Below are positions 36,350-45,163 of a stretch of DNA of 64,000 bases, piece after piece; within the stretch, counting starts at the first letter, position 1; every line of letters begins with the position of its first letter. The DNA lies in the NCBI RefSeq assembly GCF_021728295.1, contig NZ_JAKJXE010000002.1, positions 186,001 to 250,000 of the forward strand. The letters are read 5' to 3'. Source of the DNA: Pseudomonas petrae (GTDB lineage Bacteria; Pseudomonadota; Gammaproteobacteria; Pseudomonadales; Pseudomonadaceae). The notes under the pieces are model-generated. The model made no database searches. It was not told where the DNA came from and saw only the letters and a list, made by a program, of their open reading frames with translations. A program made the translations under genes and the position numbers.

Positions 36350-36883
36350 TTATTGGGCGTGCTCGACCTGAGTCCTGACTTTGTTCACCGTAGAGTAATG
36401 GGAGAACACGATGCAGCCGATCAGCCGGGAGAACAGGCCCAGGGTTTCGACGAGGTCAGGGTTTTCGAAGGTGCTGGCCTTGGAGTCGAGCAGGCACAGC
36501 GCGCCGAACAGCTGGCCATCGGGCAGGGTGATCGGTACGCCGATGTAGCTCTCGATGGCATATTGCTTGACCACCGGGCGACCCGCATAGCGCTCGCTTT
36601 TGCTGATGCTGGGGATGATCAGCGCCTTCGGGTTTTCGATCAGCTCGTTGCACAGGGTCGTTTCCAGCTCCAGGACTTCGCCTTCCTGGATACCGATATG
36701 AATCTCGTCATAGACCGCGCAGGCGACCCACTCGGCGTCGGTGAACTTGGCAATGCCGGCGAAGCGCATGCCGGTCAGCCGGGTCACGAGCCTGAGGATA
36801 TTCGTCGTCGCTTCAACCTCGGCGATCGCCGAACGCTCTGCAATGGTCAGCAAGTCCGGGCAGAGCAGGGAATCCAAAGCCAT
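36350..36883 (-). CDS. GAF-domain protein
   Basis: 177 aa from the ATG at 36883, which has GGAG six bases upstream; an ATG 12 bases earlier contains that ribosome-binding site and is less likely. A single GAF domain covers about residues 25-165 (YAGRPVVKQYAIESYIGVPI and GALCLLDSKAS are typical). No output domain is attached, so it may bind a small molecule or act as a stand-alone sensor partner. The next gene upstream on the strand is a PAS-MCP sensor. Confidence 0.78.
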   Translation of the reverse strand: MALDSLLCPDLLTIAERSAIAEVEATTNILRLVTRLTGMRFAGIAKFTDAEWVACAVYDEIHIGIQEGEVLELETTLCNELIENPKALIIPSISKSERYAGRPVVKQYAIESYIGVPITLPDGQLFGALCLLDSKASTFENPDLVETLGLFSRLIGCIVFSHYSTVNKVRTQVEHAQ

Positions 36884-37033
36884 TGTCGGCTCCATATCGA
36901 TGTGTAGGTGGCGTACCGGCCGGGGCCATGTATACGGCGCAGATTAGCATTTTGTACTGCAACCGTATCCGCCGCTCGGCATGCTGCGACCATTTGCCAT
37001 GGGGCGGTGTTCAAAAAGCAGGAGCCGATGCCG

Positions 37034-38344
37034 TCAGAGCTGGTGGGCGAATCGCTGCACCGCCCCCACGACCTGCCGCGCACCTTCCTGAATTTCCACG
37101 ATCACGCTGCCGGCCTGGTTGGCCAGCGACAGGCCCTGCTCGGCCTGAATCCGCGTGCTGCCCATGTCCTTGACCACGTCATCCACCAGCTTCTGGTTCT
37201 GCTGCACCACCGCGACAATTTCCTCTGTAGCCGTGCTGGTGCGACCGGCCAGCTGACGCACTTCATCGGCCACCACGGCAAAGCCACGGCCTTGTTCACC
37301 GGCGCGGGCCGCTTCGATGGCGGCATTGAGCGCCAGCAAGTTGGTCTGCTGGGCGATGCCGCCGATGGTTTGCACGATGGTGCTGATCAGTAGCGACTGC
37401 TTGCCCAGCGCTTCCATGCCATGGGAGGCGGAAAGCATCTGGTCGGCGATGCCGTTCATGGTTTCCACGGTGTGGTTGATCACCGCCGCGCCGCGCTGCG
37501 CCGACACATCGGTGCGCTGGGAAATCTCGAATGCCGTGCCCGCCGCGATGCTGATGTCCGCCTCGCGGCGTACCTGATCAGTGATCACGGTGGCGAATTT
37601 CACCACTTTATAAAGCTCGCCCTGGGTATCGTGCACCGGGTTGTACGTCGCTTCGAGCCAGACCTCTTCGCCCCGGCTATTGATGCGCTTGAACCGGTCG
37701 GCCACGAACTCGCCGTTGTTGAGGCGTTTCCAGAAGGTTTTGTAGTCTTCGGTGGCGGCAAACTTCGGGTCACAGAACAGGCTGTGGTGCTTGCCGAGTA
37801 TCTGATCCTGGCTGTAGCCCATTTCCTTGAGGAAGGACTGGTTGGCTTTCAGCACGTGGCCGCCGAGGTCAAATTCGATGACCGCTGTCGAGCGCAGCAG
37901 CGCGTTGATGAACGACTCGTTTTCCCGGGCCTTGTTGATTTCGGTGGTGACGTTGGTGGCCAGGCATTTGAGCGCGACGAGACGACCCTGCTCATCTTTC
38001 AATGGCGACCAGGTGGCGTGAATCCAGATCAGCGAGCCGCTTTTGCTGATGAAACGGTAGTCGTCGGTCACTGCCGTGCCGCTGGTGGCTGCCGCCTTGA
38101 AGTTGCGGAAGCACGGCAGGGTCGCCACATAGGGAGGGACGAACGCGGCCATGGGCTTGCCGACCAGTTCTTCGTGGGAGTAACCGATCGCTGCGCAGAA
38201 CTTGCCGTTCGCGTCCGTGATGCGCAGGTCGGAATCCACCGTCAGCGACAGCATTTCCTGCATGAGAGCGTCGTGAAAATTTTTGAGCGCCACCAGCTCC
38301 GAGCTCAGTGTGGCCACCTGCTTTTTGACTTTGGAATTAAACAT
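37034..38344 (-). CDS. Soluble PAS-PAS-MCP chemotaxis-type sensor, BdlA-like
   Basis: 436 aa. Two PAS domains (about 27-135 and 150-257) are followed by a methyl-accepting signalling domain (about 265-436). Its hairpin tip includes [20 protein letters not shown]. No membrane segment is present, so it is cytoplasmic. This layout and length match BdlA, which controls biofilm dispersal in P. aeruginosa, and also similar Aer-type sensors. The coupling partner is not adjacent. Confidence 0.8.
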   Translation of the reverse strand: MFNSKVKKQVATLSSELVALKNFHDALMQEMLSLTVDSDLRITDANGKFCAAIGYSHEELVGKPMAAFVPPYVATLPCFRNFKAAATSGTAVTDDYRFISKSGSLIWIHATWSPLKDEQGRLVALKCLATNVTTEINKARENESFINALLRSTAVIEFDLGGHVLKANQSFLKEMGYSQDQILGKHHSLFCDPKFAATEDYKTFWKRLNNGEFVADRFKRINSRGEEVWLEATYNPVHDTQGELYKVVKFATVITDQVRREADISIAAGTAFEISQRTDVSAQRGAAVINHTVETMNGIADQMLSASHGMEALGKQSLLISTIVQTIGGIAQQTNLLALNAAIEAARAGEQGRGFAVVADEVRQLAGRTSTATEEIVAVVQQNQKLVDDVVKDMGSTRIQAEQGLSLANQAGSVIVEIQEGARQVVGAVQRFAHQL

Positions 38345-38465
38345 CTGCCGCTCCTTGGATAGCCTTTGCTTGATGTCGGCGTTCGAATGCCGAAATTAAG
38401 CCCGGTCGTCAGAATGTTTATAGATCATGAGGGGCAGAAGGAGGGCGCTGACAAGGAATTCTGGA

Positions 38466-38499
38466 CAAGAAAAAGCCCGCGATGGGGGGTGCGGGCTTA
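38466..38499 (-). terminator. Rho-independent terminator after the Nudix gene
   Basis: On the minus strand AAGCCCGC..GCGGGCTT closes an eight-pair stem followed by TTTCTT within a T-rich tail. Confidence 0.85.
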
Positions 38500-38573
38500 A
38501 AGTCAGTCTTGGAGGAGCAAATGAAGCGTACCGCCCCCGATGTGAAAAACCTGTGAACGCCTCTCAACCACAC

Positions 38574-38942
38574 TTAATAAATAGCCTGGGTCAGAAAGGC
38601 CTTCACGATGGACTTTGCCGCAGGGCTGACTTTCTGATCGCCCAGTTCTTTACGGGTGAACCACTTGCAGTCGGCAATTTCGTTCTGGGGGGCAGGGGTG
38701 GCGATCATCGTGACCGACACTTCGAACACGTGATGCAGCACGGTGCCGCCTTCAAACCGGCTGATGTACGCCAGATCTTCCAGGATCAGCCCGGTCTCTT
38801 CACGTAATTCGCGGGCGGCGGCCTGCGCAGGCGATTCGTCGGCTTCGACCTTGCCGCCCGGCAGGTTCCAGCGGGCCTTGGACTTGCGCACGTAGAGAAT
38901 CTGGTCGTCTCTGCGGCAGATGACTGTGGCTCGTTGTTTCAT
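38574..38942 (-). CDS. Nudix hydrolase
   Basis: 122 aa from the ATG at 38942. The Nudix box runs from G30 to L52 with the catalytic REXXEE part at RELREETGL (44-52). Hydrolyses a nucleoside diphosphate linked to some moiety; the small size and MKQRATVICRRDDQILYVRK start fit MutT/ADP-ribose-type pyrophosphatases. The exact substrate is unknown. Ends at a clear terminator. Confidence 0.85.
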   Translation of the reverse strand: MKQRATVICRRDDQILYVRKSKARWNLPGGKVEADESPAQAAARELREETGLILEDLAYISRFEGGTVLHHVFEVSVTMIATPAPQNEIADCKWFTRKELGDQKVSPAAKSIVKAFLTQAIY

Positions 38943-39442
38943 TGGCGTTCCTCCACCGTACAACCCGTAAAAACGCCTGCCGTCCATGCATGTTCACGCG
39001 GTTGTCATAAAAGCTTCATAAAAACGTTTGAAGCAGTAAGGGTGCCAATGTTCCCTTGACGCTAATAAATCGGCCGGTGTCAGGAAAACCATAGCTGGAT
39101 TGGGGGGAGTTTCGGGGTAACCGGCCCAACGGCGAGTTGTTCCCCCTCGGGGTGCAATGCCGATACTGCCCAAAATGCCACTACTTACCTGACGCGCTGC
39201 TTAGGGTTTTTACCAGGCGGATCGTGCCCCTGGCGCGATGAACGGTTCATCGGTGTAACGCCGTCATGCGCGTTATTGGCGCAGGGCGCACACCGATGGG
39301 GCCCAATTCCCACCGCGTGGGGTGATCCGTAGCGCTGGATTCTGTCGGCCCGCGCGAGGTTTCGACCTGGGCGCACCTGCCCTTGACCCATGTTATTGAA
39401 AACACCGGTGATTCTTGCGGCTTCTTTTACCGCCTGACTCTG
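38943..39442. other. 500-base intergenic region without a recognised gene
   Basis: Between the Nudix gene (minus) and the sigma-54-type promoter of the ABC operon (plus). Only the divergent promoters are expected. Short open frames here lack ribosome-binding sites. A small RNA cannot be excluded, but no terminator-like hairpin with a T-run was found. Confidence 0.45.
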
Positions 39443-39458
39443 TGGCACACTTTCTGCT
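39443..39458 (+). promoter_or_regulatory. Sigma-54-type promoter of the D-glucosaminate-type ABC operon
   Basis: TGGCACACTTTCTGCT keeps the -24 GG and -12 GC with exactly ten bases between, matching TGGCACG-N4-TTGCW at most positions. It lies 67 bases upstream of the binding-protein ATG. A bacterial enhancer-binding protein would be needed; none is adjacent. Confidence 0.6.
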
Positions 39459-39483
39459 GTCCATTCCGTTGTGGCAAGCAACG

Positions 39484-39499
39484 TTCCGCTATAGCGGAA
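39484..39499. promoter_or_regulatory. Perfect 16-bp palindrome, candidate IclR-family operator
   Basis: TTCCGCTATAGCGGAA lies 26 bases downstream of the -12 element and 26 bases upstream of the start codon, a position suited to blocking transcription. The IclR regulator at 43078 is the likely ligand by proximity. Confidence 0.6.
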
Positions 39500-39525
39500 T
39501 TAATACAACCGGCGGAGTTTCTCTC

Positions 39526-40386
39526 ATGCGGCGCGGATCCCTTTCTTTGAAAGCTTGTGCATTGGCCCTGATAACGGCAGCGACGTTTGCAACGACGGCG
39601 TACGCAGCCGACAGCGCATCGGCCAGCAAACTGGACAGCGTCCTGCAGCGCGGCCATTTGATCGTGGGCACGGGGAGCACGAATGCCCCTTGGCACTTCC
39701 AGGGGGCAGACGGCAAGTTGCAGGGTTTTGATATCGACATCGCGCGCATCGTCGCCAAAGGGCTGTTCAATGACCCGAGCAAAGTCGAGTTCGTCGTGCA
39801 GTCCTCCGATGCGCGAATCCCGAACCTGCTGACCGACAAAGTCGACATGAGCTGCCAGTTCATCACCGTCACCGCCAGCCGCGCCCAGCAGGTGGCATTT
39901 ACCCTGCCTTACTACCGCGAAGGCGTCGCGCTGCTGTTGCCGACCAACAGCAAGTACAAGGAAATCGACGACCTGAAAGGCGCCGGCGATGGCGTCACCG
40001 TTGCCGTGCTGCAAAACGTCTACGCCGAAGAGCTGGTGCATCAGGCGCTGCCCAAGGCGAAGGTCGACCAGTACGACAGCGTCGACCTGATGTACCAGGC
40101 CATCAACTCCGGTCGTGCCGATGCGGCCGCCACCGATCAGTCGTCGGTGAAATACCTGATGGTGCAGAACCCCGGACGCTATCGCTCGCCCGCGTTCGCC
40201 TGGAGCCCGCAAACCTACGCGTGCGCCGTCAAGCGTGGCGATCAGGACTGGCTGAACTTCGTCAACACCGCCCTGCATGAAGCCATGACCGGGGTTGAGT
40301 TCCCGATGTATGCCGAGTCGTTCAAGAAATGGTTCGGCGTGGACCTGCCGACCCCTGCGATCGGTTTCCCGATGGAATACAAATAA
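39526..40386 (+). CDS. Periplasmic substrate-binding protein, polar amino acid ABC type (glucosaminate system)
   Basis: 286 aa from the ATG at 39526 (GGCGGAG upstream). Signal peptide with cleavage near residue 27 (TTAYAADS). Bacterial extracellular solute-binding family 3: RGHLIVGTGSTNAPWHF and LQGFDIDIARIVAK. First gene of the transporter; a strong hairpin separates it from the permeases. Downstream genes point to an amino sugar acid, probably D-glucosaminate, as ligand. Confidence 0.85.
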   Translation: MRRGSLSLKACALALITAATFATTAYAADSASASKLDSVLQRGHLIVGTGSTNAPWHFQGADGKLQGFDIDIARIVAKGLFNDPSKVEFVVQSSDARIPNLLTDKVDMSCQFITVTASRAQQVAFTLPYYREGVALLLPTNSKYKEIDDLKGAGDGVTVAVLQNVYAEELVHQALPKAKVDQYDSVDLMYQAINSGRADAAATDQSSVKYLMVQNPGRYRSPAFAWSPQTYACAVKRGDQDWLNFVNTALHEAMTGVEFPMYAESFKKWFGVDLPTPAIGFPMEYK

Positions 40387-40420
40387 CCCGCGCCGCTTGC
40401 GTCGCTCACTGAAGGGGGCG

Positions 40421-40442
40421 GGGACGGCCGTGGTGCCGTCCC
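40421..40442 (+). other. Intercistronic hairpin after the binding-protein gene
   Basis: GGGACGGC (40421-40428) pairs with GCCGTCCC (40435-40442) around a 6-base loop, with no T-run. Such hairpins commonly protect the binding-protein part of ABC operon mRNAs and cut readthrough to the permeases. Confidence 0.6.
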
Positions 40443-40461
40443 GTCCCGGGTACTGCTGACC

Positions 40462-41124
40462 ATGAATTATCAGCTGAATTTTGCAGCGGTCTGGCGGGAT
40501 TTCCCCAGTCTGCTGGCGGGGTTGGGGCTTGGCCTGGAACTGGCGCTGATCTCCATCGCCATCGGTTGCGTCATCGGCATGCTGGCGGCGTTCGCGATGC
40601 TGTCGCGCTACCGTGCCCTGCGCATCGTGGCGTCGATTTACGTCACCGTCGTGCGCAACACGCCGATTCTGGTGCTGATCCTGTTGATCTACTTTGCCCT
40701 GCCAGGGCTGGGCATTCGGCTGGACAAGATCCCGTCGTTCATCGTCACCCTGTCGCTGTATGCCGGGGCGTACCTGACCGAAGTGTTCCGCGCCGGGCTG
40801 CTGAGCATTCACAAGGGTCAGCGCGAAGCGGGGCTGGCGATCGGCCTCGGTGAATGGCAGGTGCGTGCGTACATCGTGGTTCCGGTGATGCTGCGCAACG
40901 TGCTGCCGGCGCTGTCGAACAACTTCATTTCGCTGTTCAAGGACACGTCCCTGGCCGCTGCCATCGCAGTGCCGGAGCTGACCTATTACGCGCGCAAGAT
41001 CAACGTCGAGAGCTACCGGGTGATTGAAACCTGGCTGGTGACCACGGCGCTGTACGTCGCGGCCTGTTACCTGATTGCCACGCTGCTGCGTTACCTCGAG
41101 CAGCGCCTGGCGATTCGCCGCTAG
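40462..41124 (+). CDS. Polar amino acid-type ABC permease, subunit 1
   Basis: 220 aa, about five hydrophobic segments. HisM/GlnP-type motifs are visible: YVTVVRNTPILVLILLIYFA and the ATPase-contact loop EAGLAIGLGEWQVRAYIVVP. The following gene encodes a second permease of the same family 12 bases downstream, so the pore is probably a heterodimer. Inner membrane. Confidence 0.88.
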   Translation: MNYQLNFAAVWRDFPSLLAGLGLGLELALISIAIGCVIGMLAAFAMLSRYRALRIVASIYVTVVRNTPILVLILLIYFALPGLGIRLDKIPSFIVTLSLYAGAYLTEVFRAGLLSIHKGQREAGLAIGLGEWQVRAYIVVPVMLRNVLPALSNNFISLFKDTSLAAAIAVPELTYYARKINVESYRVIETWLVTTALYVAACYLIATLLRYLEQRLAIRR

Positions 41125-41136
41125 GAGGCCCGGACC

Positions 41137-41799
41137 ATGTACGAACAACCCAGTTGGTTGCATGAATTGTGGATCGCCCGGGAGGCGCTGTGGGCGGGGT
41201 TTCTCACCAGCGTGCAGTGCGCGGGCCTTGCGATCGTATTCGGGACGGTGATCGGCGTGTTCGCCGGGCTGATCCTGACCTACGGCAAATGGTGGGCGCG
41301 CCTGCCGTTTCGCGCCTACGTCGATCTGATTCGCGGCACGCCCGTGTTTGTCCTGGTGCTGGCCTGTTTTTATATGGCGCCGGCGCTGGGCTGGCAGATC
41401 GGCGCGTTCCAGGCCGGTGCGCTGGGGCTGACGCTGTTTTGCGGCTCCCACGTTGCCGAGATCGTGCGCGGTGCGTTGCAGGCCATCCCGCGCGGGCAGC
41501 TGGAAGCCGGCAAGGCCATCGGCCTGACGTACCCCCAGTCCCTCGGTTATGTGCTGCTGCCCCAGGCATTGCGGCAGATATTGCCGACCTGGGTCAATTC
41601 ATCGACGGAGATCGTCAAGGCCTCGACCCTGCTCTCGGTGATCGGCGTGGCCGAGCTGCTGCTCAGTACTCAGCAGGTCATCGCGCGCAACTTCATGACC
41701 CTTGAGTTTTACCTGTTCGCCGGCTTTCTCTTCTTCGTCATCAACTACGCCATCGAGCTTCTTGGGCGGCAAATCGAAAAACGGGTGGCCCTGCCATGA
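41137..41799 (+). CDS. Polar amino acid-type ABC permease, subunit 2
   Basis: 220 aa. Same family as the preceding gene, with [20 protein letters not shown] and the contact loop [20 protein letters not shown]. Its stop overlaps the ATPase start by 4 bases. It partners with subunit 1 in importing the operon's substrate. Confidence 0.88.
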   Translation: MYEQPSWLHELWIAREALWAGFLTSVQCAGLAIVFGTVIGVFAGLILTYGKWWARLPFRAYVDLIRGTPVFVLVLACFYMAPALGWQIGAFQAGALGLTLFCGSHVAEIVRGALQAIPRGQLEAGKAIGLTYPQSLGYVLLPQALRQILPTWVNSSTEIVKASTLLSVIGVAELLLSTQQVIARNFMTLEFYLFAGFLFFVINYAIELLGRQIEKRVALP

Positions 41800-42587
41800 C
41801 ACAGACTCAAACCGCGACTGCCGCCCCGGCTCTGTTGAGCATCGAAGGGCTGCACAAATCTTATGGCCCGGTCGAAGTGCTCAAGGGCGTCGACCTGAAG
41901 ATGAACAAGGGCAATGTGGTCACGCTGATCGGCTCCAGCGGCTCGGGTAAAACCACGCTGTTGCGTTGCGTCAATCTGCTGGAAGAGTTTCAGGGCGGGC
42001 ACATTCGCCTGGAAGGCCAGGACATCGGCTACAGCGACGTCAGTGGCAAGCGCGTGCGCCATCCGGAGAAGCTCATTGCCCAGCACCGGGCGATGACCGG
42101 AATGGCGTTTCAGCAGTTCAACCTGTTCCCGCACTTGACCGCTCTGCAGAACGTAACCCTCGGTTTGCTCAAAGTGAAGAAGCTGCCCAAGGATCAAGCC
42201 ATCGCCCTGGCCGATAAGTGGCTGGAGCGCGTCGGTCTGCTGGAGCGGCGCAATCACTTTCCCGGCCAGTTGTCCGGTGGCCAGCAGCAGCGCGTGGCGA
42301 TTGCCCGCGCCATTGCCATGAACCCCAGCCTGATGCTGTTCGACGAGGTCACGTCGGCGCTGGACCCGGAGCTGGTCGGTGAGGTGCTCAGCGTGGTCAA
42401 GGGCCTGGCGGAAGAGGGCATGACCATGCTGCTGGTGACCCACGAGATGCGCTTCGCCTATGAGGTGTCCGATCAGATCGTGTTCATGAACCAGGGCCGC
42501 ATCGAAGAGCAGGGCCCGCCCAAGGCATTATTCGAACAACCCAAGTCAGCGCGTCTGGCTGAATTCCTCAAGAACATTCGTTTTTAA
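41796..42587 (+). CDS. Polar amino acid-type ABC transporter ATPase
   Basis: 263 aa. Walker [10 protein letters not shown] (about 48-56), Q-loop FQQFNLF, signature LSGGQQQR and Walker [17 protein letters not shown] (the usual P of DEPTSALD is V). The start overlaps the second permease gene. HisP/GlnQ group. Confidence 0.92.
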   Translation: MTQTQTATAAPALLSIEGLHKSYGPVEVLKGVDLKMNKGNVVTLIGSSGSGKTTLLRCVNLLEEFQGGHIRLEGQDIGYSDVSGKRVRHPEKLIAQHRAMTGMAFQQFNLFPHLTALQNVTLGLLKVKKLPKDQAIALADKWLERVGLLERRNHFPGQLSGGQQQRVAIARAIAMNPSLMLFDEVTSALDPELVGEVLSVVKGLAEEGMTMLLVTHEMRFAYEVSDQIVFMNQGRIEEQGPPKALFEQPKSARLAEFLKNIRF

Positions 42588-42610
42588 GACGCCAATAAAA
42601 GGAGATTTTC

Positions 42611-43000
42611 ATGAGCATTACTCGTTACGGTGCCGGCAGTACCGCAGGTGGCGGCCAGCCACGTCCATTCGCCCGCGCCGTCGAAGCCGATGGCTGGCTG
42701 CATGTGTCGGGCCAAGTGCCGGCCGAAAACGGTGAAATCATCAACGGCGGGATCGTCGAGCAGACCCACAAGACGATGCAGAATCTGGTGGCGATCCTGA
42801 CCGAGGCCGGCTATGGCCTGGAAGACGTGGTGCGCGTCGGCGTGTGGCTGGAAGACCCCCGTGATTTCTGGAGCTTCAACAAGGTCTTCGGCGAGTACTT
42901 TTCCCCGGAACACGCGCCGGCCCGCGCCTGCGTGCAGGCCAACATGATGGTCGACTGCAAGGTCGAGATCGATTGCATTGCGTATAAGAAGAAGGCTTAA
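42611..43000 (+). CDS. RidA/YjgF-family enamine/imine deaminase
   Basis: 129 aa. R105 and E120 match the key RidA residues (PARACVQAN, CKVEIDCIAY). RidA proteins hydrolyse reactive enamines and imines released by PLP-dependent dehydratases; a PLP dehydratase gene lies 930 bases downstream, giving a direct functional link. It starts 23 bases after the ATPase gene, with AAAAGGAG upstream, so it belongs to the operon. Confidence 0.88.
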   Translation: MSITRYGAGSTAGGGQPRPFARAVEADGWLHVSGQVPAENGEIINGGIVEQTHKTMQNLVAILTEAGYGLEDVVRVGVWLEDPRDFWSFNKVFGEYFSPEHAPARACVQANMMVDCKVEIDCIAYKKKA

Positions 43001-43077
43001 GTAAGGTCAGGCACGCGCTCCTACAGCCAGGGCCGTGCATGTGAATTGCGTGCCTATTTCAGGAAACAGCCGCCTCA

Positions 43078-43857
43078 ATGGACAACCCCACCATGACCGA
43101 AGACACCATCAAACGCCGGGCCCGTGGTTTGGACCGGGCGTTCGATATTCTCGATTTTCTCAAGGAAACCGGCACGCCGTTGCGGCCCAATGAGATCGCC
43201 AGCGGCATCGGCAGCCCGAAATCGACGGTGTATGAGCTGGTCAGTTCGCTGCTGGAGCGGCGCATTCTCGAGACTGTCGGCAAAGACGGTCACGTGTACC
43301 TGGGCCGGCAGCTGTACTTCCTCGGGCAGGCGCATCTGCGCCATTTCGACTTCACCCGCGAGGCCGAAGTCAGCCTGGGTGAAATCGTCGAGCAGACCCG
43401 GGAAACCGCGCAGATGTGCCTGCTCAATGGCCGCAAATACACCGTCGCGCTGATGAAAGAGGGCGCGCGGCATTTTCGTATTTCATCGGACATTGGCGAG
43501 GACGCGCCGATCCCGTGGACGGCCTCGGGGCGTCTGCTGCTCGGGCACCTTACGGATCAGGCGATCATCGACCTGATCGACGACGAGGATTTCATCCTTC
43601 CGGACGGCAAGCGCCTGCCGATCGAGACGTTTCTGGCCGAGATCCGCAAGGCCCACGACGAAGGCTTTTTTTCCTTCGACAGCATCGCCGACACCTTCAC
43701 CCATTGCTTCGCCGCCCCGGTGCGGGACAAGCAGGGCATCTGCATCGCGACCCTGTGCATCGTCGCCCCGCGCGCCGACGCCACCGCCCATTACGCGCAT
43801 TACCGGCGCGTGTTGATCGACAGCGCCAACGGCCTGGCCCGGCGGGTCATCGAATAG
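43078..43857 (+). CDS. IclR-family transcriptional regulator
   Basis: 259 aa. N-terminal winged helix (about 18-80, GLDRAFDILDFLKETGTPLR and EIASGIGSPKSTVYELV) and a GAF-like IclR effector domain to the C-terminus. The ATG at 43078 has AGGAAA upstream; one at 43093 is in frame without it. Lies inside the glucosaminate-type cluster and is the best candidate to bind TTCCGCTATAGCGGAA at 39484. Confidence 0.85.
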   Translation: MDNPTMTEDTIKRRARGLDRAFDILDFLKETGTPLRPNEIASGIGSPKSTVYELVSSLLERRILETVGKDGHVYLGRQLYFLGQAHLRHFDFTREAEVSLGEIVEQTRETAQMCLLNGRKYTVALMKEGARHFRISSDIGEDAPIPWTASGRLLLGHLTDQAIIDLIDDEDFILPDGKRLPIETFLAEIRKAHDEGFFSFDSIADTFTHCFAAPVRDKQGICIATLCIVAPRADATAHYAHYRRVLIDSANGLARRVIE

Positions 43858-43933
43858 CGTCAGCCACGCGCACGCCTCCTGCGCAAACCTGCAGGTGCGT
43901 GACGCACACGAACAAAAATTCAGGAGAACAGAG

Positions 43934-45151
43934 ATGAGCATTGCCGCGATTGAAAAAGGCGCCACGCAACCCGGCGACCACCTGGTGCGCGACGTCAGTC
44001 TGCCCGCGCTGGTCATCCACGACACGGCGCTGCAGCACAACCTGCGCTGGATGCAGAAGTTCGTCAGCGACAGCGGCGCCGAACTGGCACCCCACGGCAA
44101 GACCAGCATGGTCCCGGCGTTGTTTCTGCGGCAGTTGCAGCACGGCGCGTGGGGCATGACCCTCGCCACGGCGGTGCAGACTCGCGCGGCCTATGCCCAT
44201 GGCGTGCGTCGGGTGCTGATGGCCAACCAGTTGGTCGGCGCGCCGAACATGGCGATCATTGCCGAGATGCTCAGCGACGGGATGTTCGACTTTCACTGCA
44301 TGGTCGACCACCCGGACAACGTCAAGGCGCTGGGCGAGTTCTTCGCCGCCAGGGGCCTGAACCTGAATGTGATGATCGAGTACGGCGTGGTCGGTGGACG
44401 CTGCGGCTGCCGCAGTGAAGCCGAAGTCATGGCTTTGGCCGACGCCATCGCTGCGCAACCGGCGCTGAAGCTGACCGGCATCGAAGGCTACGAGGGCGTG
44501 ATTCATGGCGACCAGGCCGTGAGCGGCATTCGCGCGTTCGCCACGTCGCTGGTGCGCCTGGCCGTGACGCTGCAGGACAAGGGCGCGTTTGCGCTGGATC
44601 GCCCGATCGTCACAGCCTCGGGTTCGGCCTGGTACGACCTGATCGCCGAAGAATTCGACAAGCAGCAGGTGCGCGAGCGCTTCCTGAGTGTGTTGCGTCC
44701 CGGCAGTTACGTGGTCCACGACCACGGCATCTACAAAGACGCGCAGTGCTGCGTGCTCGACCGCCGTCACGACCTGAGCGAGGGTTTACAGCCAGCGATG
44801 GAAGTCTGGGCCCATGTGCAATCAATGCCGGAGCCGGGTTTTGCGGTGATCGCCATGGGCAAGCGCGACGTGGCATTCGATGCCGGCATGCCCAACCCGA
44901 TCAAGCGCTACTCCCCAGATGCAGCCCCGGGCGCAGTGCCGGCGAATGGCGAGGATGTCAGTGCGTGCAAAGTGACGGCAGTGATGGACCAGCATGCGTT
45001 TATGACCGTGGCGCCAGGATGCGAGTTGAAGGTCGGCGATATCATTTCGTTCGGCACCTCGCACCCGTGCCTGACCTTCGACAAATGGCGCACGGGGTGC
45101 CTGGTCGGCGATGATCTGCGCGTCATCGAATCCTTCGATACCTGCTTCTGA
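43934..45151 (+). CDS. PLP-dependent D-amino acid dehydratase (DSD1-like), probable D-glucosaminate dehydratase
   Basis: 405 aa from the ATG at 43934 (AGGAG upstream). Fold-type III PLP enzyme: the PLP lysine is K56 in LAPHGKTSMVP and the C-terminal metal site is in GTSHPCLTFDKW. This is the D-threonine aldolase/D-serine dehydratase group, to which D-glucosaminate dehydratase belongs. A KDG kinase follows 12 bases later; D-glucosaminate dehydration yields 2-keto-3-deoxygluconate and ammonia, exactly the kinase substrate. Another D-hydroxy amino acid remains possible. Confidence 0.8.
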   Translation: MSIAAIEKGATQPGDHLVRDVSLPALVIHDTALQHNLRWMQKFVSDSGAELAPHGKTSMVPALFLRQLQHGAWGMTLATAVQTRAAYAHGVRRVLMANQLVGAPNMAIIAEMLSDGMFDFHCMVDHPDNVKALGEFFAARGLNLNVMIEYGVVGGRCGCRSEAEVMALADAIAAQPALKLTGIEGYEGVIHGDQAVSGIRAFATSLVRLAVTLQDKGAFALDRPIVTASGSAWYDLIAEEFDKQQVRERFLSVLRPGSYVVHDHGIYKDAQCCVLDRRHDLSEGLQPAMEVWAHVQSMPEPGFAVIAMGKRDVAFDAGMPNPIKRYSPDAAPGAVPANGEDVSACKVTAVMDQHAFMTVAPGCELKVGDIISFGTSHPCLTFDKWRTGCLVGDDLRVIESFDTCF

Positions 45152-45163
45152 CAGGAGTCTGCC

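Noticed and set aside
38427..38807. Plus-strand open frame over the Nudix gene
   Set aside because: It spans the Nudix terminator hairpin and is antisense to a protein with an intact Nudix box.
39427..41451. A 674-codon open frame on the minus strand opposite the ABC transporter genes
   Set aside because: It is antisense to three clear transporter genes, His/Gln/Arg-rich, and has no recognisable domain or ribosome-binding site.
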